A DNA stretch of 5,116 nt from Chloroflexota bacterium (GTDB lineage: Bacteria; Chloroflexota; Limnocylindria; Limnocylindrales; CSP1-4), in the NCBI GenBank assembly GCA_021812735.1, contig JAKAMV010000735.1:1-5116 (forward strand). Direction: 5' to 3'. The position numbers and the translations under genes were made by a program. Positions 1 through 5,116 of the stretch are shown here, piece after piece. Every line of letters starts with the position of its first letter. Positions within the stretch are counted from its first letter, which is position 1. The notes beneath the pieces were generated by a model. The model ran no database searches, was not told where the DNA came from, and saw nothing but the letters and a program-made list of their open reading frames with translations.

Positions 1-478
1 CGCCTACCTGCTGATCGTGGGCGAGGGGTCGCGCCAGGACGCGCTGCGCGAGATCGCCCGCGAGCAGGGGATCGAGCGCCACGTCATCTTCACCGGCCGC
101 CGCGACGACATCCCCGCCGTCACCGCCGCCCTCGACGTGGCGGTGCTGCCCTCGTACCGCGAGGCGCAGGGCCTCACCATCCTCGAGGCGATGGCGATGT
201 CCCGGCCCGTCGTGGCCTCCAACGTGGGCGGCATCCCCGAGATGGTGGAGGACGGCGTCACCGGCCTCCTCGTCCCGCCGCACGACCCGGCCGCGCTGGC
301 CGCCGCCGTCAGCCGCCTGCTGCTGGACCACCCGCTCGCGGACACGCTCGCCCGCGCCGGCCACGACCTGGTCCACGACCGCTTCTGCGTCCAGCGCATG
401 GTGAACGCGGTCCAGGAGATCTACGACGAGGGCGCGCGGGCGGTCAGGCCACGGGAGATGCCGGCGGCCGCTGGCTGA
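1..478 (+). CDS. GT4-family glycosyltransferase, C-terminal part (5' truncated by window edge)
   Basis: Predicted retaining glycosyltransferase of the GT4 type (GT-B fold), a cytoplasmic or membrane-associated enzyme that moves a sugar from a nucleotide donor to a glycan or lipid acceptor. The frame is open from base 2 and 158 residues are visible; the gene starts upstream, and the GTG at 17 is an internal valine in 'LLIVGEGS', not a start. Seen, in window numbering: the strand ending 'VGEGS' (6-10), 'VIFTGRRDDIP' (28-38), the EX7E signature from E54 to E62 in 'EAQGLTILE', then 'PVVASNVGGIPEMV' (69-82) and 'TGLLVPPHDPAAL' (87-99). In the family this region binds the nucleotide sugar. The C-terminal helix 'RMVNAVQEIYDE' is followed by an Ala/Arg-rich tail ending at TGA 476-478. 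The last 58 bases overlap the convergent GT87-like gene. Family is confident; donor and acceptor cannot be read. Confidence 0.93.
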   Translation, partial: AYLLIVGEGSRQDALREIAREQGIERHVIFTGRRDDIPAVTAALDVAVLPSYREAQGLTILEAMAMSRPVVASNVGGIPEMVEDGVTGLLVPPHDPAALAAAVSRLLLDHPLADTLARAGHDLVHDRFCVQRMVNAVQEIYDEGARAVRPREMPAAAG

Positions 479-1164
479 GGCCGGCGCGGCCGCGTGGTCG
501 AGCCCCACCATGCGATGACGGGCAGCAGGAGGAGCGGCGTCTCCTGCCACGCATAGAGAATACCCGCCGGGTTGCGGCTGTTCAGCAGGACTCGCGCCCA
601 GTCCGTCCACATCGGCAGGAGCGCGAGGCTCGCCAGCGCGAACAGGAGCAGGCTGCCCCACCACCACTTCCGCCGGATGCCCCAAATGGCGAACGGAGCG
701 AACGTTGGCTTGAGGAGCACGCCGACGGCCCAGCCTCCAATGTGCGTCCCGACGGCTAGAGCCGCGAACGACCAGATGACCGGATTACCCGACAGCAGGC
801 GGATCTCCACCGGCTGCCACGCGAGCACCAGCGCGATGAGCGGCCACACAAGCACCGTCGGTCGGTGCCTCGCGACAGCGGCGGCCCCGGCGGCGAGCGG
901 GATCAGCCACCAGAGCATTGCCGGCAGGACCGTGAAGGGGACGAACAGCCACAGCGCGACGGGCGGATAGAGGATGTCGCCCGGCGTGATGACGTAGGGT
1001 CCAGCAAGCTGGGATGGGGGGTAGAAACCGCTGCCGGCGAGCCACGACTTGGTTGCCGCCATGTAGAGCAGGTAATCCGTCCCGCGGTGCTGACCTGGGT
1101 CAACGGTGAGGGCCGTCCAGAAGTCGGGTGCCGCAATCGCGACGATGAGGAGGGAGACAGACAC
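421..1164 (-). CDS. Compact GT87/DUF2029-like membrane protein (putative polyprenol-phosphate-sugar glycosyltransferase)
   Basis: A 247-residue polytopic membrane protein resembling the GT87/DUF2029 family, whose known members (for example mycobacterial mannosyltransferases) use polyprenyl-phosphate mannose outside the membrane. Seen: a first membrane span (about 3-20), then 'GTDYLLYMAATKSWL' (28-42) with the conserved Asp and Tyr after TM1, 'FYPP' (47-50), 'LYPPVALWLFVPF' (65-77), 'LLSGNPVIWSFAALA' (123-137), 'LLKPTFAPFAIWGIRR' (150-165), and further hydrophobic spans at about 168-185 and 208-220. The tail (221-247) is Arg/Ala-rich and probably cytoplasmic. The GTG at 1164 is the only plausible start: an in-frame TGA lies at 1182-1180 with no other start codon between. 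No clear Shine-Dalgarno site precedes it. GT87 enzymes usually run 350-450 residues, so this is short, but both ends look orderly and nothing suggests a frameshift. It faces the 1328 gene head to head and overlaps the GT4 gene tail to tail. Family likely; activity inferred. Confidence 0.82.
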   Translation of the reverse strand: MSVSLLIVAIAAPDFWTALTVDPGQHRGTDYLLYMAATKSWLAGSGFYPPSQLAGPYVITPGDILYPPVALWLFVPFTVLPAMLWWLIPLAAGAAAVARHRPTVLVWPLIALVLAWQPVEIRLLSGNPVIWSFAALAVGTHIGGWAVGVLLKPTFAPFAIWGIRRKWWWGSLLLFALASLALLPMWTDWARVLLNSRNPAGILYAWQETPLLLLPVIAWWGSTTRPRRPQPAAAGISRGLTARAPSS

Positions 1165-1327
1165 GAAGACGAGCCGCGATCAAGCGCCCGGGTGCCACGT
1201 GCCCCGGAGCCCGCAGCAGGTTCCGCACCGGTGGATACATCCCTCGCACGGGGTCGTGCAGCACATCCTACAGAACGGGCGGCGTCGAGGCATCACGGCA
1301 CCAATCGGCATTCGATAGCATCGGGCC
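1165..1327. other. Divergent intergenic region between two membrane glycosyltransferase-like genes
   Basis: This 163-base gap separates the GTG starts of the minus-strand GT87-like gene and the plus-strand polytopic gene, so it should carry both promoters. I see no strong sigma70 -35/-10 pair, no Shine-Dalgarno site before either start and no substantial hairpin. The only small symmetric sites are CACGTG (1196-1201) and CACCGGTG (1226-1233), which may be chance in GC-rich DNA. The 3' end is slightly more AT-rich (about 1300-1321). No gene is supported here. Confidence 0.6.
1316..1321 (+). promoter_or_regulatory. Possible -10 element for a leaderless transcript of the 1328 gene
   Basis: TAGCAT matches four of six positions of TATAAT and lies at -12 to -7 relative to the GTG at 1328, the spacing expected if transcription begins at the start codon. 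No ribosome binding site precedes that GTG, and leaderless messages are common in GC-rich Gram-positive and related bacteria. No convincing -35 box lies 16-18 bases further upstream. A four-of-six match can arise by chance, so this is only a candidate. Confidence 0.2.
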
Positions 1328-2737
1328 GTGCGCCCCGTCGAACGGCTCTGGCTGCTGATCGCCCTCGCGCTTCCCGGGCTCCTGGCCCTGCTGGTCCCGA
1401 TGCCGGCGGTGGACCTCGCGTACCAGGTGCGGGCGGGGGAGATGATCCTGTCTACGGGCGCCGTCCCCGCCAGCGACTCCTTCACCTTCACGGTGGCCGG
1501 CGCGCCTTGGACCGACCAGCAGTGGCTGGCCCAAGTCGTCTTCGCGCTCGGCTTCCGTGTCGGCGGGTGGGAGCTCCTCTCGGTGCTGCGGGCGGGCCTG
1601 GTGGTGGCCACGAGCGGTCTGCTGCTGGTCGTGGGCCTGTTGCGCGGCGCCTCCCTCCGCACGTCGTCGGTCCTGGCCCTGCTGGCCTTCCTCGTGGCGG
1701 TGCCAGCGCTGGCCCTGAGGCCCCAGCTCTTGGCGATCCCCCTCTTCGCCGGGCTGCTGGCCCTCGCCGCGGCGCGTGACCGGCACCCGCACGCCTACCT
1801 CGCCGCCCCCCTGCTGGTGATCCTCTGGGCGAACATCCACGGGAGCTTCGTCCTGGCGCCGCTGCTCCTCGGCTACGCGTGGCTCGACGATCTGCTCCGG
1901 GGCCGCCCGGCGCGGCACTCGGCCGCCGTGCTGGTCCTCGGCGTCTTGGCCACCTGCGTGACGCCGTTTGGCCCCGGGGTCTGGGCGTACGCGGCCGGGA
2001 TCGGCGCCTCGCCCGTGATCAGCAACCAGGTGTCGGAGTGGCAGCGCACGTCGCCGCTCACGGTCACGGGCGCCGTGTTCTACGCTGCCGCGGCTGCTGC
2101 GGTGATCGTCGCCTGGCGGGGGCGGTCCCGCCTCTCGTGGGCTGACGCCGCTTGGCTCGCTGGGCTCACGCTGATCGGCGTCTGGGCCGTCAGAGGTGTC
2201 GCGTGGTGGCCGTCGGGAGCGCTCTTGGTGGTCGCCGCGGCCATGGCGACGCGCACGGAAGCGCGGGGTGGGGCACGGGTCACCGCTTCCACGGGCCTCC
2301 GCGCCGCCAACAGCGCTGTGGCTCTGGTCCTGGGCGTCGGCCTGATCGCGGCACTGCCCTGGTGGCGCCCATCCGACCAGCTCACGGGGCGAGCTGGCCT
2401 GCTCTCCTACGCGCCATCCGGTCTCGCGCTGGCGCTCCGGTCCCACGTCGAGGCGGGCACCCGGGTGTTCGTGCCCCAGACGTGGGCCTCGTGGTTCGAG
2501 TGGGCGGTGCCGGACGCACGCTATTTCCTCGACTCCCGCTTCGAGCTGTATCCACCGGACGTATGGGCCGACTACGGCGCCATCAGCGAGGGCGGCGCGG
2601 CGGCCCAGGATGCCCTGCAGCGGTGGCGGATCGCGCTGCTCGTCTGGCCGAGCTCGTGGCCGGCGCCCGCCGGCGCGTGGACGCCCGTCTATGCCGACGG
2701 CGATGGGGCGCTGCTCGTCAGCGATCTGGTCCGCTAG
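1328..2737 (+). CDS. Polytopic membrane protein of the 'WANxHGxF' GT-C-like family, with C-terminal soluble domain
   Basis: A 469-residue integral membrane protein, not experimentally characterised to my knowledge, resembling large uncharacterised bacterial proteins with GT-C-like topology. The recognisable pattern is a first span (8-24), then 'VDLAYQVRAGEMILSTGAVP' (28-47) and 'DSFTFTVAG.PWTDQQWLAQ' (50-69), probably an outward loop with a candidate functional Asp29. Next come 'RPQLLAIPLF' (131-140), 'WANIHGSFVLAPLLLG' (167-182), 'TPFGPGVW' (212-219) and 'SEWQRTSP' (236-243). Roughly ten to twelve hydrophobic spans run to about residue 345. The last 100 or so residues are mostly soluble, with 'ASWFEWAVPDARYFLDSRFE' (387-406) followed by 'LYPPDVWADYG', a block typical of the family's extracytoplasmic tail. 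An in-frame TAG at 1316-1318 makes GTG 1328 the earliest start. It ends at TAG 2735-2737, four bases before the convergent DUF2142 gene. A glycosyltransferase role is inferred from fold-like features and neighbours; substrate unknown. Confidence 0.85.
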   Translation: MRPVERLWLLIALALPGLLALLVPMPAVDLAYQVRAGEMILSTGAVPASDSFTFTVAGAPWTDQQWLAQVVFALGFRVGGWELLSVLRAGLVVATSGLLLVVGLLRGASLRTSSVLALLAFLVAVPALALRPQLLAIPLFAGLLALAAARDRHPHAYLAAPLLVILWANIHGSFVLAPLLLGYAWLDDLLRGRPARHSAAVLVLGVLATCVTPFGPGVWAYAAGIGASPVISNQVSEWQRTSPLTVTGAVFYAAAAAAVIVAWRGRSRLSWADAAWLAGLTLIGVWAVRGVAWWPSGALLVVAAAMATRTEARGGARVTASTGLRAANSAVALVLGVGLIAALPWWRPSDQLTGRAGLLSYAPSGLALALRSHVEAGTRVFVPQTWASWFEWAVPDARYFLDSRFELYPPDVWADYGAISEGGAAAQDALQRWRIALLVWPSSWPAPAGAWTPVYADGDGALLVSDLVR

Positions 2738-2741
2738 CCGC

Positions 2742-4127
2742 TTACCACCCGTACGCGCTCACCAGGGCCTGGAAGTTGAAGGCTGCGAGCACCAGCACGA
2801 GGGCGACGGTGATCCCTGCGGCCCTCGACGTCCGCGTTGCCTTGAGGCCGGTGATCGCGAGCAGCGCCAGCAGCAGCACGGGCTCGAAGTACCGCCCCTG
2901 GGTGCCGAACATCGTGGCCCCGGGCGGCGACAGGAAGGCGTACAGGGCCGCCGCCATCGTCAAGAACACCGCGAGCGCGGTAAGGGCCAGCCCCACGCGG
3001 TGCGATCGCGCCGGCGCCAGCTGCCCCGCGCCCCGGAACACCTGCGCCGGGACCGCGAGCAGCGCGACCAGGTATGCGGGCGGCAGCATCCAGACGGTGA
3101 GCCAGCCGAGAATCCCGACGGACTCGAGCACCAGAACCAGCCACTGGTCCTTCATCGTCGTTCCGACGATCCCGAGGATCGCCGTCGGGTCGCTCAGGAG
3201 GTAGGCGAGCTGCGAGTGGGAGGTTCCGGATCCGCCCGTCCGGGCGCCGACAGTCAGCTCGTAAGTAAGCGCAAAGACCAGCGCGGAAGCGGCCGCGCCG
3301 GTACCGACCAAGGCCCACTTCCGCCATCGCCCGCCAGCGGCGGCGGCCGGGATGAGCGCCATGAGCAGGATCAGCCCCCAGTAGCCGGGCTTGATGTTGA
3401 GCAGGATCGCCGCGCCCGCCACGAGAAGGGCGATGTGGACCCGCTGCAGCCGCGCCGCGAGGGTCGCCCGCAGCGCCATGGCGGTGAACAGCAGGGCGCC
3501 GGCCAGCGTGAGGGCGTCGCACGAGACGCTCGCCAGCTCGAACATCGTCATCGGCAGCAGCGCGACAAGGAGGAACGCCGCCTTTCCGTATGGGGCGAGG
3601 CGGATCGCCAGGAAGATGAGCGCCACGCAGGCGAGCAGGTTGGCCAGGCGTGCGAGGTAGAAGTCGGCGAGCGGCGTCGCGCCCAGCAGGCGCCCGACGT
3701 CGATCCCCACGGCCTGCGGCAGGTAGCCGATCGGACCATAGTTGGCCACGCGCGACGGGATCAGGACGTCCTCCGCGGGCCCGCCCCTGTTGAGCAGGTC
3801 GGCGTAGCCGGCGAACCCCGGCTGGCCGTCGAGCGTGACCGGGAGCGGCTGCAGGCCATCGCCGGCGTTCACGATCCCGAGGTACAGGTCGGCGGCCCGC
3901 TCGAGCTGGCCGGGCAGCGTGATTCTGGCCCCGGAGTCCGGGAACAGCTGCCCGCTCGACACGGACCACGCTCGGAAGAAGTGGTCGCCCTCGTCTGGCA
4001 CCTGGAAAGGGGGAATCAAGAAGACCTGGAGGACGCCCCAGACCAAAGCGATCAGCAGGAACCAGACTTCGAGGGGGGCCGACCCCATTCGCCCGACGTG
4101 GAGACGCGCCCCAAGGCCGCGGCTCAT
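2742..4127 (-). CDS. DUF2142-family polytopic membrane protein (putative GT-C glycosyltransferase)
   Basis: A 461-residue integral membrane protein of the DUF2142 family, often found in surface polysaccharide loci and regarded as GT-C-like. Seen: TM1 (about 20-38), then the hallmark loop 'PPFQVPDEGDHFFRAWSVSSG' pattern (39-59), with D45, E46 and H49 as candidate catalytic or metal/phosphate-binding residues. Further matches are 'YGPIGYLPQAVG' (130-141), 'SVSCDALTLAGALLF' (200-214), 'LLNIKPGYWGLILL' (242-255) and 'GTQGRYFEPVLLLALL' (408-423), with about ten to twelve hydrophobic spans in all. I place the start at ATG 4127, not the longer frame opening at 4301. The ATG overlaps the upstream stop as ATGA, an AAGGA site lies ten bases upstream, and the extra 58 residues are Arg-rich and read through the upstream small gene. 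The stop is TAA at 2744-2742. It is the third visible gene of a minus-strand operon and is probably translationally coupled. Substrate unknown. Confidence 0.92.
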   Translation of the reverse strand: MSRGLGARLHVGRMGSAPLEVWFLLIALVWGVLQVFLIPPFQVPDEGDHFFRAWSVSSGQLFPDSGARITLPGQLERAADLYLGIVNAGDGLQPLPVTLDGQPGFAGYADLLNRGGPAEDVLIPSRVANYGPIGYLPQAVGIDVGRLLGATPLADFYLARLANLLACVALIFLAIRLAPYGKAAFLLVALLPMTMFELASVSCDALTLAGALLFTAMALRATLAARLQRVHIALLVAGAAILLNIKPGYWGLILLMALIPAAAAGGRWRKWALVGTGAAASALVFALTYELTVGARTGGSGTSHSQLAYLLSDPTAILGIVGTTMKDQWLVLVLESVGILGWLTVWMLPPAYLVALLAVPAQVFRGAGQLAPARSHRVGLALTALAVFLTMAAALYAFLSPPGATMFGTQGRYFEPVLLLALLAITGLKATRTSRAAGITVALVLVLAAFNFQALVSAYGW

Positions 4128-4318
4128 CGGTCGAAAATCCTTGGGCTGTTGACCCCTCCCCCGGCGATGAGGTGCATCATCGCCGCGAACCACAGCTCGT
4201 ACCCGAGCGCCAGAACAAGGACCCCGGTTGCCACGCGCACGGCGATCCGCGACGCAGTCGGGACCATGCGCCCGAGGCCTCGGAGTACTCGCGACGTCCA
4301 CTCTGTGCGGTCATTCAT
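4124..4318 (-). CDS. Small single-span membrane protein of unknown function, coupled between two GT-C genes
   Basis: A 64-residue protein I do not recognise. It begins at ATG 4318, which overlaps the TGA of the upstream GT87 gene as ATGA, and ends at TGA 4126-4124, which overlaps the ATG of the DUF2142 gene in the same way. This double coupling is the main evidence that it is real. The N-terminal 30 residues are basic and polar (MNDRTEWTSR, then several Arg). One hydrophobic helix follows at about 29-53, including 'TGVLVLALGYELWFAAMMHL'. The short tail ends 'NSPRIFDR'. By the positive-inside rule the N-terminus should be cytoplasmic. No strong Shine-Dalgarno site precedes it, consistent with translation by terminating ribosomes. 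A longer frame opening at 4858 is not the gene: its first 180 residues are an out-of-frame shadow of the GT87 gene. It could be an accessory or assembly subunit of a neighbouring membrane enzyme, but no function is shown. Confidence 0.75.
   Translation of the reverse strand: MNDRTEWTSRVLRGLGRMVPTASRIAVRVATGVLVLALGYELWFAAMMHLIAGGGVNSPRIFDR
4138..4142 (-). promoter_or_regulatory. Ribosome binding site deciding the DUF2142 start
   Basis: On the minus strand AAGGA sits ten bases before the ATG at 4127. It lies inside the end of the small membrane-protein gene and supports 4127 over the upstream in-frame starts. It is the clearest Shine-Dalgarno sequence I found at any start in the window. Because it is in translated mRNA, initiation here may still depend partly on ribosomes finishing the upstream gene. 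Confidence 0.55.
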
Positions 4319-5116
4319 GCGGCTGCCGCCGTGGGGGCCGGCGATGGCATTCGGGCCAGACGGACGCCGGCCAGCAGGATCACCCAGGAGCTGACCCAGA
4401 TGACCGGGAGAGACAACCAGACGGCGACCGCCACGGCCCACGGGCGGTTGGTGCGGGCTCCGACGAGTGTGATTGCGGCGGCGACGGCAAAGCGCAGCGG
4501 CAACCAGTCGCTTGCGCCGGTCTGGGCCAGGAGAAATGCAATCCAGTCCTGCCAGGCGGTGGGCGCGAGCAGGTACGAGGCTCCGGCGACCGCCAGCGCA
4601 GCGGCGACCGCGGTGGCAAACGCCCGCCACTGGCCGCGGAACAGAAGCCACAGCGAGCCGACCCCGGGGGTGATCTTGGTGAGCACGCCGAATGCCCAGG
4701 GCGCCCCCGCACGTGCGCCCAGGACGCACATGAGAGCGAGCAGGAAGTGGACGTTGCCCATGCACAGCTCGTAGATGATCGGCAGGACCAGCATCGGCAG
4801 CGCCCACGGCCACGGCTTCACCAGCCAGACCAGGATTGCGACGTTCATCACGGTCCACAGCGCGAAGTAGACGTCGAACGGGAGGTTCGACAGCGGTGCC
4901 ATGAGCTGCGCGAACGCGGGCGAGTACAGGTAGCTGGACAGTTCGCCGGTCGCCGAGTGGGCGTATGGGTGCGCGAGGTCAACCCGCCAATACGCCCGTG
5001 CGTCCAGACCCCAGAAAGTCCAGGGCTGAATGTCCTGGACGAAGAAGCAGTAGAGCGCGCGGCCAACTCCCGCCAGGACCAGGGCGTCTCGCAGCGGGCG
5101 ATGGAACCTCGCCAGC
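4315..5116 (-). CDS. GT87/DUF2029-family membrane glycosyltransferase (N-terminus beyond window edge)
   Basis: An integral membrane protein of the GT87/DUF2029 family, whose characterised members transfer sugar, often mannose, from a polyprenyl-phosphate carrier on the outer face of the membrane. The frame is open without a stop from the right edge to TGA 4317-4315, giving 266 visible residues. The ATG at 4902 is internal: the 71 residues before it carry family hallmarks. Seen, numbered from the edge: TM1 (about 11-27), 'FWGLDARAYWRVDLAHPYA' (34-52) with the conserved Asp (D38) and Tyr (Y42) after TM1, 'SSYLYSPAFAQLMAPLSNLP' (60-79), 'FALWTVMNVAIL' (84-95), 'ELCMGNVHFLLALMCVLG' (116-133), 'WAFGVLTKITPGVGSLWLLF' (140-159), and later spans to an Ala/Pro-rich tail. 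The usual 'GQ' before the Asn-containing span is 'GN' here. It is upstream of the small membrane protein and the DUF2142 gene, with an ATGA overlap. Acceptor unknown. Confidence 0.92.
   Translation of the reverse strand, partial: LARFHRPLRDALVLAGVGRALYCFFVQDIQPWTFWGLDARAYWRVDLAHPYAHSATGELSSYLYSPAFAQLMAPLSNLPFDVYFALWTVMNVAILVWLVKPWPWALPMLVLPIIYELCMGNVHFLLALMCVLGARAGAPWAFGVLTKITPGVGSLWLLFRGQWRAFATAVAAALAVAGASYLLAPTAWQDWIAFLLAQTGASDWLPLRFAVAAAITLVGARTNRPWAVAVAVWLSLPVIWVSSWVILLAGVRLARMPSPAPTAAAA

Noticed and set aside
1196..1233. Small palindromes CACGTG and CACCGGTG in the divergent intergenic region as possible operators.
   Set aside because: They are only six and eight bases, not repeated, and of a kind expected by chance in GC-rich DNA. 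No regulator gene is nearby.
1180..1275. Cysteine-rich stretch on the minus strand resembling a zinc ribbon (C-x2-C-C, then C-x2-C, then C-x2-C-C).
   Set aside because: It lies at the end of a frame that is otherwise antisense to the 1328 gene, with no start or binding site of its own. The run comes from repeated GCA/GCAG on the plus strand. I cannot support a gene.
1268..2446. A 392-codon open frame on the minus strand.
   Set aside because: It is antisense to the 1328-2737 gene and gives an Arg/Gln/Glu/Gly-rich low-complexity product with no recognisable motif, so it is a GC shadow.
2152..3204. A 350-codon plus-strand frame crossing the end of the 1328-2737 gene.
   Set aside because: It is a second frame of that gene and then antisense to DUF2142, Arg/Ala-rich, with no motif and no conserved-looking boundary.
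2610..4394. A 594-codon open frame on the plus strand.
   Set aside because: It is antisense to the DUF2142 gene and parts of its neighbours. The product is a Gln/Arg/Gly/Glu-rich polar chain with no domain, as expected from the complementary strand of GC-rich coding DNA. The opposite strand encodes clear family motifs.
4319..4858. The upstream part of a 244-codon minus-strand frame ending at 4124.
   Set aside because: These 180 codons are out of frame inside the GT87 gene and are Arg/Gly/Pro-rich. Only the last 64 codons, from ATG 4318, look like a real protein.

Overview
The window is a dense, GC-rich stretch of bacterial chromosome; by eye well over 60% G+C, not counted. Its theme is envelope glycan synthesis. 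It holds the end of one soluble GT4-type glycosyltransferase and four polytopic membrane proteins that match, or resemble, GT-C-type lipid-linked-sugar glycosyltransferases: two of the GT87/DUF2029 kind, one DUF2142 kind, and one of the 'WANxHGxF' kind. A fifth membrane gene encodes a very short protein. GTG starts, few clear Shine-Dalgarno sites and this mix of families suggest a high-GC Actinomycetota, Chloroflexota or related soil/aquatic lineage. This is inference from style; no marker gene is present.

Layout. Bases 1-478 (+) are the C-terminal half of a GT4 glycosyltransferase that starts upstream of the window. Bases 421-1164 (-) are a compact GT87-like protein that converges on the GT4 gene and overlaps its 3' end by 58 bases. 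Bases 1165-1327 are the only real intergenic gap and lie between divergently transcribed genes. Bases 1328-2737 (+) encode a 469-residue polytopic protein with a C-terminal soluble domain. Four bases later comes the end of a three-gene minus-strand operon. In transcription order this is a GT87 protein (partial, entering from the right edge, ending at 4315), a 64-residue single-span membrane protein (4318-4124) and a DUF2142 protein (4127-2742). Both junctions are 4-base ATGA stop/start overlaps.

How the genes may work together (inference). A GT4 enzyme uses nucleotide sugars on the cytoplasmic face. GT-C proteins use polyprenyl-phosphate sugars and act on the outer face of the membrane. The set therefore fits a locus that builds or decorates a surface polysaccharide or glycolipid. 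No flippase, polymerase, polyprenyl-phosphate sugar synthase or nucleotide-sugar enzyme is visible, so neither product nor sugar can be named.

I found no mobile element, CRISPR array, tRNA, rRNA, riboswitch or convincing terminator. I see no clear evidence of a new defence or mobile system. The least explained item is the small membrane protein translationally coupled between two GT-C genes.
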